DNA of 64,000 nt from Adiantum capillus-veneris (GCA_014529385.2 CM043958.1:125341817-125405816); one strand, 5' to 3'. Shown: positions 1-12,351, counted from the first letter of the stretch. The notes: generated by a model not told the origin, from the sequence alone. Translations and numbers: made by a program.

Positions 1-1844
1 TAGTTATTCTATATAATTACATAGTAATTACCAAAGATAGAAAATAGCATTAGAAAGTCAAGATAGTTATAATGATTAAAGATGATTAGTTTAGCTAATT
101 ACCTTAGATAATATTTTTTTATTTTGACTATAAATTGAGAAGGAAAATTAGCTAATTAGTTTATATAACTACATAGTAATTACCACAGATGGAAAACAAC
201 ATTAGAAAGTCGTGATAATTATCTTAAGTACAGATAATTATCTTAAGTCTGTTTGCTAAAAGAATGTTTTTCATGAAGTCTTTAATACTTGATTGAAGGA
301 ATCACTGTGATGAAAAGTTAAAAGAAGCCATTATTTTAAATGTTAAAACAATGTGGTATTAATTCAAAAAACAAAAGAATCATGTGTGAGTGAATGGTGG
401 TAAGTGGGGATTGACTAAGGTTGTCAATCATGGATGGGTGGACCTGATTAGTCAGGTAACTATCCATCCCTGTGCACTAAAAACAATAAGAAAACTTCTT
501 CACTTGGAAGAGGAGTCCACCATTGGATGTGCCCTCACATCTGTTAGGCTAAAAAAAGTGCTGGTTGAGGATACGTAGCCCAATTCGTGGAAGTTATAGG
601 GACAAAAGATTTTTGGACTTTTTAAGATGTTGTCCCATTTCCGCTGGGAGACAGGACTAGGTCTTCTTCTAGGGCTATGGACCCAAGCCATTGTCAATGG
701 TAAAGGTCTATTCCTTGGATTTTTTGTTGTTTAGAGACTCTGATTTTATTAGGCCTAGTGACCTGTCAAGGACCCATCCCAATTTGGGTATTGGCGGGTT
801 GGGGACCTCACAAGAAGTGTGTGTCCACCAAAATCGTCAGCTCTTGTGTGTAGAGAGAGTGAGTTACAGTGTTGGTGTGTGTGATGAGAAGGTTGAGATG
901 GACAACAGTGGAATGTGAGTGCAGTTTGGTGTTCTGTCCGAGCATGTGTGTGTCAGTTTGTGTGGAAACGGAGGTTTTCTTGTATGAGTGTGTAATTCAA
1001 AGTTGATTTTTTAATGAATTGGGGTGTTGTGTATACCTTGAACTATAGAGAGGCATTTTCTACGTGTTCCGGGTGTGTTTTCCTTTCGCCCTCTCCAATG
1101 TGTTTTAGTAAGAATCTTTGAATAGACCTTAATGATTACGATTGTACATATGTTAAAGAATGAATATTGAATATCTATCCATTTAATATAGTTTTCAATG
1201 AACACATTAACTCCCTGGAGATATATTTTTTTGCACGTCTTGTGTGTCTTACATACACTTTGTCTTCTCATTTTGTCACTTTCTCTCTCTTTTAAGATTT
1301 CGTCATCCATCTGTATCTCAAACATGACAACCTCACCCACCCTTTCATGGACGATAAATGGTGCTCACATCGAATAAAGTGTTTCATCAAGGAATGGAGA
1401 GCTTCTCCTTGGTGAATATTTTCTTGAAATCTTGTCAGCTCGTGTAGTTAAATTTGAAGGGCTTCAAGCAATTCTACAAACACGGAGTTCTACATCCAAG
1501 GCCAATGTGTTGCCAAAATGAGATCACAAATACCAAAAGCAATACCTCCTTGATCATATTTTGTCCTTTGCTTACCACATTTTGTATTAAGATGACTATG
1601 TTTATGTGTGATAGCTAACCGAGAAAAGAAAACCTCCATTTGCACACACTCATATAGTTTTCTCAAAGACAATGCAAATAACTAAGGCACATATAGCTAA
1701 TTGAGACACACATGGGTTGGGTGAGCAAACTAGGCAGGAGTGTTTAAAGGATACTTCGATTATTGAATGGATGAAAGATAGAGCTAAATCCTATAGGTTG
1801 TCCAAACTACTCAAAAAATTTGGACCTCCCAAAAGGGTAGATGA
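1..1844. other. A+T-rich intergenic DNA, no gene seen
   Basis: I see no reading frame with a recognisable domain here. The short open frames (longest about 109 codons) lack compositional or motif support. There are TG-rich tracts near 830-970. The phrase GTGGAAACGGAGG occurs both near 961 and near 2391, hinting at a shared repeat family. Probably old transposon debris. Confidence 0.4.
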
Positions 1845-2256
1845 GCTACCACTCTTTACGCAGCAATGCAATTTTAGCCTCATTGTTGCGACTTGCATAA
1901 AGATCACCCAAAATATCCCAAGCCTGTTTTGCAAGTTTCTTTGAACGAATGTGGGGAGTAATAGTGCACTTCACAAAAAATGCAATCAATACATGAGCCT
2001 ATGCATCTTTTACATCCCCACGAGATTGCTCAACTGTAGGCAAAACAACTCCAACATCAGCAATCTTTGCAGCAAGACCTGCAACATCGCGTACATCCTC
2101 AGAACCAAGATGTACATCAATGCCCTGCACAATATTCTAGATGCCCTTCAACACAAGAACATGCTGCATCATATAAGCCCACATAGGGTAATTGTCCACA
2201 TCCAATCTGTCCTCAGTAGAAAACATCTTGAACACATCTATGTTGTTGTCGGCCAT
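1845..2256 (-). pseudogene. Ty1/copia gag remnant (N-terminal part)
   Basis: Read on the minus strand from an ATG at 2256, the sequence encodes a copia-type Gag N-terminus: a short leader, then FSTEDRLDVDNYPMWAYMMQ, a variant of the plant 'L-x-G-x-N-Y-x-x-W' capsid start. After an in-frame stop it continues with a NIVQGIDV-type segment, a second stop, and the helical region ending in ...AWDILGDLYASRNNEAK (near 1870). The copia Gag (UBN2-type) family is normally followed by zinc knuckle, protease, integrase, RT and RNase H; none follow here, so this is a 5' fragment. At least two nonsense codons make it non-functional. The identification rests on motif order only; the family is clear, the lineage is not. 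Confidence 0.7.
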
Positions 2257-2441
2257 GACGAATTCCTGCACTTGATGTGAAAACTTCCCAAAAAGGAGGT
2301 AGAAGACTGTAAGAGACATGTTATGCAAAAAACTGCACACAAAAATTTTGCATAAAATGACAAAATAGCCTATGCAATACTACCTGTAGTGGAAACGGAG
2401 GCCGAAATGAGCCCGAATCAAAAATCTGAGTTGTTGGGAGG

Positions 2442-3388
2442 TGTTGTAGCACGACCTAATTGCAACCCACATAAAATTATCAAATCCATGGATCGGCAAC
2501 CCGCCGGCTAGGGCATGGAAGCACGAGCATTGGATTCAAGAGATCACCTCTCCAATGCAAGTAGAGATTCGCCATGGCAAGACTAACTCTAATCATTCTC
2601 TAATCACTAATCTATCAGCTCCTACACACATCAAGTCCTACACACATCAAGTCCGCCAAAGTCCGATTTACCATAAACTAAAAACCCCAAGCACACTAAT
2701 GATAAGCACACACTAACTACCACATGTCAATCACGACACTTCATCAATAGCTAGACACACGCTGTGAATGGTGCTAGAGTTTCATAAAACCTATCTACAC
2801 ACAAGAAAACAATAGGACACACACACTAATTACAAGATTAAGACCCAAATTAATCAACCTAATTAGTATTTCTAAATATCACAAATCAAATGCTTGTAGA
2901 AGAATAGGAGTGGTCAATAGCAAAAAGTACATACCTCTCTCAAATCTAGAATAATTAGAGAGTAATACTACTTCATGACATAATGAAATGTAGAGAAGAA
3001 GTAAACTAATGAGAAAATAAGAATTAAGGTAATCAAGAAGATCTTACTCTAGTTACAATGGTTAGCACTAGCCTCTTAAGCATGGGTATTAAGCTCAAGG
3101 CTAGGCCATAGAGTGAACACTCAAGAGAGAGGGAGGTCTCAAAAGTGGATCTCAAGAGTGGATACTCAAGAATGAAGCCTCCTTGCATAAAGGATTCCTT
3201 TTAAAGGCTTTCACCACAATCCCTTCTACTATGGGTTTAAGCTTGATCCCTCTAACTACCATATACAGCTTTGGAACTCCAAGTGAGCCTAAGACTTATA
3301 CAAAGTGAGTTGGAAATATTATGCACAACCATAGCATATCTCCCGCTTGATGCATATTTGGTGTAGTCTGTGTTAGCCACTGCTAACA
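2442..3388 (-). repeat. Probable LTR (minus-strand gypsy-like element)
   Basis: The segment begins TGTTGTAG and ends CTAACA, i.e. TG...CA termini. Just outside its right end lies a pyrimidine run that on the minus strand is a typical polypurine tract, so this reads as the 3' LTR of a minus-strand element. No second copy of this LTR and no pol were found nearby, so it may be the edge of a deleted element. A 16-bp tandem duplication (CTACACACATCAAGTC) occurs at about 2624-2655. Boundaries are inferred without a partner LTR. Confidence 0.4.
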
Positions 3389-3430
3389 TTCCCCCCTTCC
3401 TAATTTGGTGCACGTCCTCGTGTGCAAGTG
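3389..3430 (-). other. Polypurine tract and 3' end of a minus-strand LTR element
   Basis: On the minus strand this reads GAGGACGTGCACCAAATTAG followed by GAAGGGGGGAA and then the TGTTAGCAG LTR start. A GAGGACG motif shortly before a purine tract is common at the end of plant gypsy pol regions. No upstream coding sequence survives. Confidence 0.4.
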
Positions 3431-6309
3431 AAGCAAAACATGGTGACATGGTAGAAAGAAAGTCCATGGAAGAAATGTTGAGCTACAAAACATAAGAACA
3501 AGTAATGAGCATCAAAGGCCAACAAGGATAAAAACATGAAGTACAATGAAAAATCATGCAAAGTGAATTTTTTTTCTTCTAAAAGATGGGGGAATTATAG
3601 TAAAAAACTAGAAAACATAAAGCAAGAAAGACACCTAGACTATCGTGAAGATTAAACCACTTAAAATTTTAGTTTTATGCATGACACACAAGCAATCAGT
3701 TAAGACCCTAGGCTAATGAAAATTCATAAACCTACTAGCCTAAAGACTATGTGACCAATATTAATAAATCATTCAAGTCTATCATGTCTACGGGCTAAAA
3801 AAAGCTACTAATCTATTAGTACATTTTCAAAGCTCTTTGAAGCTCATGGAAGTTTCTTTTTTGTCATTGATTGAAAAAAGTAAAGCACAATACAAGGCTA
3901 CCATCCCAAGGCAAGTCTAGATGCAACTCTTGGCTTCTTGCACCCTCAAGAAGGTGTTCCAAAAGCCTACTAGCCTACCAAGGTGACGGCTAATCCCTAT
4001 CAGCCCAGGGCATCATTTTAGGGCCTTGACCAAGCGAGCCAAGGTGATTCCCCTCGCCTGCCAAGTGTTAATTAGGCGATAGGCTTCACATAGACACAAC
4101 ATAACATATAAATTTTCTTTTCGTGTGTCTAGTAGCATTTTTGCTACTTTTTCTTGACACTTTTTTTTTCTTCATTGTTTCATTATTTAGCACTTTTTTA
4201 ATGCTTTCATTATGAGATGCTTATGGCAATTGGACTAAAGGACTAAAGCCTAATCATAGCCCTAAGTCATGTTAAAAATAAATGGAGTATTAAGAGTATC
4301 ACTAAGAGTTTAGGACTCATGAGAAATGAACCTACATTAACCTAAGGTCAAGGCCAATTATCTATGATTAGCGCACATAAAACCTAATTTTTTGATGAGT
4401 TAATTTTCACAAAGCAAAGTGTTGAAACTTTAGTATGCCTAGCTTTTGAACATGAAAAAACCATAGCTTAGAAGAAAAAATTACTTAAGCCAAGCATAGA
4501 GAATGGAGAGATGAAAAAGAGCAAAATCATGGAAGGATTACACCTATTCATGCTAGACATAATGCAACTTTGATAAAATGAAGTGGCTCTTCAAAGCCAA
4601 ATTTTACATTTTTTTAGCTTTTCAAACAGTTGGCTAACAACTAGGTCACATGAAATTTTTACAATCTTTTTTAGAGCAATTTGTGAGCTAGGGATGACTC
4701 CAACTTGATGAAATGAAAATGAATGGCTCTTAATAGCCAAATTTTTTACTTGAAAGTTCTCAAAAAAGTTGGGTAAACACTAGCTCAAATTAAAACATTT
4801 GCATTTTAAACTAAGCTATGAGCTAGCATGTATACAACTTTTAATCTAAATAATTGGAATGGCTCTAAATAGGCAAGTTTTGCAATATTTTGCAAACTGC
4901 AATGGAATCCCACTTTGCCAATCACTCTTCAAAAACAAAGTCAATAATTAGTTCTATTTAGCATTTGAACCTCCATTACAAGCACTAAAAGCATGCTCAG
5001 TCACAAGCTTGAAATTCTATTGGTCACTTTTGGCCATCAAAAAGCTTAAATTTAGTTGTTTGCAATGATTTTTCATTCAATTCAAGCACCAAAATATACA
5101 ATCAATGTCAAATCCAAATTTTAATGCATAGCACCATATTATGCTCAATAGAAAATCCACACTTTAATGCTATTCTACGACCATTCTCCCAAAATCATGC
5201 TCACTTTAGCATATTTGGCATACATATCAAAAGAAAGAGAGAGTTTAGGATGAAGCAAATTTTGAAGTCTCTTTATTGGTTAAGTACAACCCGATGTCGA
5301 GTCACTGACCAATTTTCCTTCAAAACAATGCATAGTTTTTAGTGCCCAAGATTTTATACACACACGTCAAGCACCAAAAAATATTGAGCTTAATTATAAA
5401 TCCAAAATGGTATTGTACAGCCACTTAAAAACCTCAATTTTAGTGCTATGCAAGGAGTTTTCATTCAACTCAAGCATTAAAATGCAACAAGCCAAGTTCA
5501 ATTTTTTAGGCACACTCTCCATCAAACATGAGTTCATCAATGAATCTCTCAACTAAAGCTCACGTGCATAAATAAATTTTGTCTTGTAGTGCAAGGAAAA
5601 ATGCCAATGAAATCAAGCATCAAACTATGCACAAGTCAGAAATGTGGAATGAGAGTTCGTTTATCCATGACAATGACTACATAAGCATAGCACACATTTG
5701 ACGCCCTCATTCTAGCTTTGATTTGGCATACATAACAAACAAAGAATAAGATGAAGTGCAATGTAACTTCTCCATATTTTTTAATGCAATTTCATGAAAA
5801 CCTGCCCAAATTATTTGAGAGATTTAAATTTCCACTCGCGTAATCACTATGTTTTTGATAATCTTCTCGTTAATGCACTCTCCAACAATTTTTCATTTCA
5901 TGCAACCATGAAAGAGAATCATGCGTGATAATTGCAATTCCACTTAGCCAAAGCACTCAATTATTAACATTTTTTTGAAAGAACAAAATGGTGTGGTGAA
6001 GTGTGTGTTTGGTGTGATGGTAGAAACACTCTTTAGTGTCAAAAATTTTATTAAAATTTTCATTCTAACGGCAACCTGTGGAGGCAAGATGGAGACAACA
6101 GTGAGGAAGGAAGTGTGTAACGAGAAAGTTGCAGAAGGCCGAGTTTTGCGACTCTGCAAGTAGCGGGGCCAGTGGCTTTGGGTGGGGCCAAGGATGGTGG
6201 GTCCCAAGTCATGCAAAGCAACAGTTTTGTGTGTGTGTCTTAACCCATCACGAGTAGCGAGCAGATTGCGCGTGTGTGTTGTGGAGATCACTGAGCATCA
6301 ACGCCTTTG
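3431..6309. other. A+T-rich non-coding stretch
   Basis: No coding region can be supported. The sequence is A+T-rich and enriched in AAATTTT and CAAGCACCAAAAT-like words that recur with drift at about 5060-5500. It may be the internal part of a non-autonomous element belonging to the LTR on its left. Confidence 0.35.
4570..4885 (+). repeat. Three diverged ~140-bp repeats
   Basis: The phrase TGGCTCTTCAAAGCCAAATT (about 4587) recurs as TGGCTCTTAATAGCCAAATT (about 4728) and TGGCTCTAAATAGGCAAGTT (about 4861). The spacing is about 140 and 133 bases, with matching A+T-rich flanks. This looks like an old tandem repeat. Confidence 0.5.
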
Positions 6310-6411
6310 TAGGCTACCCTCCCCTTTAAGTGCCACGGGGTCCCAAAGCATGGGATCAATGGTCCCAATTGAAAGGCGGGATGGCGATCGATCTAGATCG
6401 TTGATCGATTA

Positions 6412-6443
6412 AAATCTAAACTCGAGATCCCGAGTTTAGATTT
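6412..6443. repeat. Inverted repeat (13-bp arms)
   Basis: AAATCTAAACTCG at 6412-6424 is exactly matched in inverse by 6431-6443, with the 6-base loop AGATCC. It is related in sequence to the two palindromes at 6621-6703. Confidence 0.8.
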
Positions 6444-6500
6444 CAAAAAACTAATCCCGGGAGGTCAGCCTAATCTCGGGACGCCTCGCTTTCCCAGCGA

Positions 6501-6546
6501 GGTTTTGAACCCTCGTCATCAGCTTGAGGGACACACGCCTTGACCA
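6501..6546 (-). other. tRNA-like A and B boxes (SINE or tRNA relic)
   Basis: On the minus strand, TGGTCAAGGCG (6546-6536) fits the pol III A-box consensus and GGTTCAAAACC (6511-6501) fits the B box. Their separation is as in a tRNA gene. CGAGG/CCTCG flanks the B box as a T-arm stem. I cannot fold a convincing acceptor stem or anticodon arm, so this is a tRNA-derived relic rather than a working tRNA gene. Confidence 0.4.
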
Positions 6547-6620
6547 ACATGCCCGCGTGCACTTCGTTGAAATAGATGTGATTTCACATCTATTTGAAGG
6601 TAAACTCAGGATCTCGATGT

Positions 6621-6703
6621 AAAAACTAAACTAGGGATCCCGAGTTTAGTTTTTGTGGACCCCACCATAAAAACTAAACTCGGGATCCCGAGTTTAGTTT
6701 TTA
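6621..6703. repeat. Two adjacent long palindromes
   Basis: 6668-6703 is a perfect 36-bp palindrome centred on CGGGATCCCG. 6621-6654 is a 34-bp near-identical copy with one mismatch (CTAGGGATCC on the left half). They are separated by 13 bases. Both share the arm AAACTAAACTCGGG. Confidence 0.9.
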
Positions 6704-6803
6704 CCCGTTGACGGCCGAGATATGCGCGCGCCTTTGATTTTTCACAAGAGCCATTGATCCCATGCTTTGGGACCCCGTGGCACTTAAAGGTGAGGGTAGG
6801 CTA

Positions 6804-8640
6804 TGGTGTGTGTGTTGGTGAGCGAAAGCTTGCAGCACACAATACTAAAGTAATTGCAACCCTATTACAATCTAGGACTACAACTCAGGACACCAAGCAC
6901 GAGTCAAGAGGGACTTGTATCCGTTGGTTGTGTGTGATGGATAGCCGGTGGTTGTGGACAACATTAGCCGGACCATGGATAGCAGGTCATCCCTGTTGCG
7001 AGGCCATATGCAGGTGCAAGTTGCAACTCCAAAATCCAAGGAATACAGGCCTCATGTGGTTGGTGAGCTAGCATTCAAAGGTGCATCACCAAATAGCATG
7101 TGTGTGTGTTTACTCAAAGGCGGTAGATCACCAGTGCACACATATGGGGTCCAAAGACCATCATAGAATTTGATGCACTGATTTGCAGCAACAACAAGAG
7201 CAGAAAGACGGCAAGGCACGGTGTAGATTGTAGAGTTTGATGGCCTCGAGGCTCATGGGTTGGTGGAGCCTGGAGCAGGAGGGTGCGGATTTGTAGTCAG
7301 GCCATTACCGGACCAACAGATAGGAGTAAAAGCATGTGTGGGTGTGTGGCAAAAACGCCAAGCTAGGCATGGCCGGCCAGCCAAAAAATGGGGGTGTGTG
7401 TATGGGTCAAAAGCGACGCATCAGAAGCAGCCAAAAAACTTTTTCTTTTTTATTTTTATTGTTTTAAAAACCCATTTTTGTCAATAAGGGCTCAGTCCCA
7501 CAGAGCGATAGCAAGTTATGGAATGCTTCTAGAAGGTGAAGGCACGATATGGGTGTGTACTTATTGGCTTCATAAACCTAGATTTAAACAAACTTTTAGA
7601 AATCCTCAATTGTAATGTCTCATGCACGTGGTTACCAAAGTCGTATTTTATGCATAATTCTTCATTTTGTGTATGCAACCATAAGTCACAAAAATCCTCG
7701 ACCTTGGACTTGTTTGAATTCCTCTGGTCACTCGATCTTATTACAAGAAGTGCATACAAAGTAATTCCAAAACACACTTAGCATATCACGCATCCAAATT
7801 ACAATAACTCATTTTACACACATTACAATAAATTGGAATGCACGAGCATTTCTAGATTTGAATTCAAATTTGAATCAATTTGTATTCAACGGGAAATGTA
7901 CATATGCTTGGTTAATGCACTATTTTCTCACAATTGCAACTTCAAACCCATGTACTAATCATTGCAACTTTGAATTTCTCATTCCCAATATCCAAAATCA
8001 TTCAAAACCCTTGAGGCTTGTTATTTTTGGTATGCAAAGCAATACAATTAGCGAATTTTGGGTCACAATTACACACACATTAGTGAATTTTTTCCATGTT
8101 CATCAGATCAATACATTAAAATTTTTCACAATTGGACATTAATTGAGCAATATATCTCAACATTTGACCCAATTTGTGATACCCATAACAACTATTTGGC
8201 CCAATCATCATCATAATTGGTAATTGCTCCCAATTATTCATCCTTAATTTGGATATACCAATTATTCATCACTTCCACATTGCAATTCTCAAATTGCAAA
8301 CTCAATCAAGAATAAGTGAATGCATGCATGCTCAATAAGTGAGTGCATATTAGGTAAAGTGGGAAAAATCCCATTCCCACATTGCTCAAATAACTTTTTA
8401 TTATAAAGGTCATGTCTTGTTTAGAACTATAAAGTATTATAGTTATAATTTTCATAAATGAAATTTTGAACCTATGTATTGATTGTAAAAATAGATACAC
8501 CATTTTTCCATTAGAGAACCATTGAATTGGCATTTTAGGATCAACTTGGAAAATACAACTCTAGTTTAAACAAGCTATTTAGCTCATTATGATATTTATT
8601 CAAAGCTTTGAGTCCCCTTGCACTTCATTCATCATGGCTC
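6804..8640. other. Non-coding stretch, no gene seen
   Basis: G+C is higher up to about 7400, then the sequence becomes A+T-rich, resembling 3431-6309. No frame has domain support. Confidence 0.35.
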
Positions 8641-8855
8641 ACTTGGATCTTGATTAGATGATGGTCATATATGAATGTGCCATTTTTAGGAAAGACGTTC
8701 TTTTTCCATACTAGAATAGGGATACTATGATTTCTTGCTTGGACCAACGTATTTTGATGTTCACTTTCTAAAGCACATTTAATTTTTCTTTCTTAATTTG
8801 TGTTCTTTTGTTGTTACATGTGCTATATTGGCTATCTGTCCATTCTAGGTTAGGT
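8641..8855 (-). repeat. Tandem-repeat family, inverted orientation piece
   Basis: This piece carries the reverse complement of the ~345-bp repeat core (for example CTATCTGTCCATTCTAGG near 8835). It matches the inverted arm at about 44500-44710, including the landmark ATGATTTCTTGCTTGGACC. At about 8855 the sequence flips to direct orientation. Confidence 0.7.
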
Positions 8856-10002
8856 TTTTGGCTAAGATACACAATAAACATGAATATGAAATAACATACA
8901 AGCATGGATAGAAAATATAGAAAAAATGAGTGTGGATTGGATGGGTGGTCAATCTATGTGTAGATATGTACATGTAAAAAAATACGACCATCACTTGACC
9001 TAGAATGGATAGGTGGTCAATGTATACAACACATGTAACTCTTAAAGACCATGGTTATCCATGTTTTTCCTAGAAAAGAGTGCATTCACATATGATCAGC
9101 TTACCTAGAATGGATAGGTGGTCAGTCTCAAGTGCACACATGCATAACAAAGTACATCCCACAAGCTAGCCTGGAATGGAGAGATGACTAAGATACATGA
9201 TGCACATGAATATGAAAGAACATACAAGCATGCTTTTCTTGGGAAAGAAAATTAGAAAGTATAGAAAAAATGAGCATGGATTGGACAAGTAGTCAATGTA
9301 TGTGTAGATATGCACATGTAGCAACAGACAATCATTACCTGACCTAGAATGGATGGGTGATCAATCTAGATAACACATGTGACTATTAAAGAGTATGGTT
9401 ATGCATGTCATTCTTAGAAAAGAGCACATTCACGTATGACCATCACCTGACCTAGAATGGACATGTGGCCAATCTCAATAGCACATATGCATAACAAAGT
9501 ACATCCCACCATAACCTAGCCTGGAAGGGACAAGTGGCTAAGATACACAATACACATGAATATGAAAAAACATACAAGCCTGCTTTTCTTGGGAAAGAAA
9601 GATAAAAATGTAGAAAAAATGAACCTTGATCGTACATGTGGTCAATCTATGTGTAGATATACACGTGTAACAACAAATGACCATCATTTGACCTAAAATG
9701 GACAGGTGATCAATCTAGATAACACATGTGACTATTAAAGAACATGGTTATGCATGTCATTATTAGAAAAGAGCACATTCACATATGACCATCACCAGAC
9801 CTAGTATAGGCAGGTGGCCAATTTGAATAGCACATATACACAACAAAGTACATCCCACCATAACCTAGCCTCGAAGGGACAAATGACTAAGATACACAAA
9901 ATACATGAATATGAAAGTACATACAAGCATGCCTTTTTTGGGAAAGAAAGATAGAAAATATAGAGAAAATGAACTTGGATTGATCATGTGGTAAATCTAT
10001 GT
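8856..10002 (+). repeat. ~345-bp tandem repeat array (direct orientation)
   Basis: Units begin at about 9001, 9345 and 9694. Each has four relatives of the core ATGGACAGGTGGTCAATCTA. In the first unit these lie at 9001, 9106, 9172 and 9277, so spacing alternates ~105 and ~66; the unit is therefore a dimer of ~172-bp halves. The array continues without loss at 23432, across the gypsy-1 insertion. Confidence 0.85.
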
Positions 10003-10007
10003 GTAGA

Positions 10008-11564
10008 TGTCATAATAATCAATATCTAATTCTCCTAAATGATTTTCTCATGTTAAACTGATCATTTAATATGGGGAAGTGCCAGGGGAGAAAAAGCTAG
10101 AATATTGGTTAAGCTAGCATACCGGCCACAGTAGGGATCCAAAGGGGGGGCCATCTGCAAAAGATCCATGTGCAACAATGGGCTAAAAAGACCCTAAGGT
10201 TCAGCCCATTAAGACTTTCAAACTGCTAAGGTTCCAAAATTCAAAGGTTGTGTCCCAAGGTCAACCTTAAGGGAATTGGATGCTTTGTGTGTGTACAAAA
10301 AAGTCTTTGCAATCCCTACTTGGGAGGGGGATAGCCTTGCATGTAGGAGATGAGAGAGAAAGCCACACACACACACAAGCTCCCTTTACACAAAGGGAAT
10401 GAGGGACAGATGTCAGCTCCCAAGCCCAGATGCCCACAAGGTGTACCCAATTCCTATTGAGTGGCCTTGGAGGTGGACCAATGAGAATTAGGCTAGAGTA
10501 AATCTAGTTTAATTAATTTAAAAACACTTAATAAAATAACCAATGAGAATTAAGTCCTCTAGAAGACTATTGGACAGTCTCCCAAGGGGTCCAATGAGCA
10601 TTCAACAGCCCAATGGCTTCCCTGATTCCTATTGGCCAGGAGGCAAAGGGGTCCAATGAGAGTTTAGTTGAATTATTAAATTACCTAAAGCTCTCACAAA
10701 AGGGAAAAGGGGGACACATGTCAGAAGGCTATCACTTATGTTGCATAATAGTCATTGGCTAGCCCTGGGGAGGTCCAATGAGAGGATATCAAGAGGAATT
10801 AGCAAGAGGGCTCGCCCAAGAGAGAGAGGGGCCTCGATTTTGCAAGGAATTATCGCACACACACTCAGACACATTCTATATGAGAAGCAAGAAAAGACTA
10901 TCTCTTCCCAAGCTTTAATGGAGAGCTCATCACCTACTCCAAGCTTGTGAGATAGAAGCCTACATCGACACACTCTTGGCATGTGGATGAAAATCCAACC
11001 AAGAGCCAAGCTTCAATGCATGATCATCTCCTCTACCATGCTAATTACTAAGCTAAGCTATCCTAATATGAGTGATTATGTGAGGAGATGTACATCTTTG
11101 TCGTAAGATACTCCTTCTTCCTCTCAATCTACTCTCATACCCTGCTAGCTCTCACCATCTTCGAAGGTGTGTGAGGTCTTGGGTCTGAGACCGGGGATAA
11201 TTGATGTTGTGTTTGCTAAGTGTTTTGATTAGTGCATGAAGCTTCCATCTTCATTGCACTAGCTAGTCTTGAAGGAGCACAAAGAATTGTATTGTACAAT
11301 GTCTCTCTTGATGGGAGAAACCATAATACAAATCCTTTTGGAGGGGGGACCGGCTCCATGCAAATCCGATCCTCAACTGTTGTCAATAGCTTAATTTCTC
11401 TCTCTTTTGAAAGTATTGTTCATGCTATCTAACTAGGTGTTATGCTTTTTGTTGCTCTCTCCACCCAAGCACTCTTGTAATTCTCATTAGGAATCTATTC
11501 TAATGAAATGCCCACTATGTTCATTCTAATTTCCACTACACACAAGTTTTTAGGCCATTAAATT
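10008..11564 (+). repeat. Gypsy-1 5' LTR, main part
   Basis: Begins TGTCATAATAATC and aligns throughout with the 3' LTR at 21830. It is interrupted at 11564 by the copia element. The last six LTR bases (GTTACA) resume at 15998-16003, after the TAAAT duplication. The open frames inside both LTRs are incidental. Confidence 0.9.
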
Positions 11565-11647
11565 GTTAGGAAATAAGACGTAGCTAAATAGATAATTGAG
11601 TAGATTACTTAATGGAGAGAGACGGATTTATATACACGAGATTATAG

Positions 11648-11688
<41 letters not shown>

Positions 11689-12351
11689 CACGATATACGT
11701 GGTTCACCCAATGTGGGCTACGTCCACGGGAAAGCATCCACTCAATGGCTTTAGTACTTCAAAACAAGAAGTAGTTTACAAAGGGATTATACCCTTAATG
11801 GAGCTCCCGCCTTGCTTCACTCTCACCACCTCACACTCACCTTGTTGCATCAACTTCACACTATGAAATGTGTGTAGAAATGGCCTCCTTTTATAGGCCA
11901 AAAGGGCTGCCCTCTCTTATGAGAGACAGCCATGTGTAGCCGCCCTTGTGCGAATAAGTCCAAATCGGACCCTCCAATCCGCCCATGTGTGGACGCCCTT
12001 GAGAAGACAAGTCTGCTTTTGAATTCGGCCACCGGCCACCGGCCATTGACTTCCGACCATCGGCCACCGGCCATTGACTTCTGACCACCGGCCATCGGCC
12101 ATTGACTACCGGCCACCGGCCAACCGACCGGTTGTTTTCCGACCACTTTCCGGCCGCCGTTTGGCCATAATATTCCGGCAAAAAGGAATATTCCGGTGAA
12201 AAATTGCCCCTGATTCTTGTCCGTGAAAATTTTGGTTTCCGGTGAGTGATTTTCCTTCACGCACGATGGCTTCTCCTCATAATGGGGGCCTTACAAATGT
12301 GCGCTTTTACCACAGAAAATTACAAGGGTAAATAACGCTCCATACTTAACA
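11565..12351 (-). repeat. Copia 3' LTR (complete)
   Basis: On the minus strand it starts TGTTAAGTATGG and ends TTCCTAACA, 787 bp. It includes an (AG)n tract at about 11650-11684 and a G+C-rich minisatellite at 12025-12140. The match to 15868-15992 defines the family. Confidence 0.88.
12025..12140. repeat. CCACCGGCCATTGACT minisatellite within the copia LTR
   Basis: Three to four imperfect repeats of GGCCACCGGCCATTGACTTC. The overlapping minus-strand open frames of 61-134 codons only read through this repeat and are not genes. Confidence 0.8.

Larger units (their letters stand above)
6310..6803. mobile_element. Short inverted-repeat (MITE-like) element
   Basis: A 53-bp left arm (6310-6362, starting TAGGCTACCCTCCCC) is the reverse complement of the right arm (6751-6803) with two mismatches. 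The 494-bp whole is too small to code. The interior holds three strong palindromes and a tRNA-like pair of pol III promoter boxes. No convincing target-site duplication is visible, so the superfamily cannot be assigned. Confidence 0.65.

Noticed and set aside
6501-6546. Functional tRNA gene
   Set aside because: A and B boxes fit, but I cannot build an acceptor stem or a normal anticodon arm.
9452-9637. Recurring minus-strand frames with a phrase like FPRKACLYV (9452, 23582, 42498, 45183, 57151, 57848)
   Set aside because: They follow the tandem repeat in either orientation and change frame and ends between units. There is no sign of codon-level constraint.
11232-11432. A 66-codon frame with a near-identical partner at 23082-23294
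   Set aside because: Both lie at the same position in the two LTRs of gypsy-1; similarity reflects LTR identity, not a gene family.
11856-12260. Gly/Trp-repeat protein frames of 61-134 codons
   Set aside because: Readings of the CCACCGGCCATTGACT minisatellite in the copia LTR.
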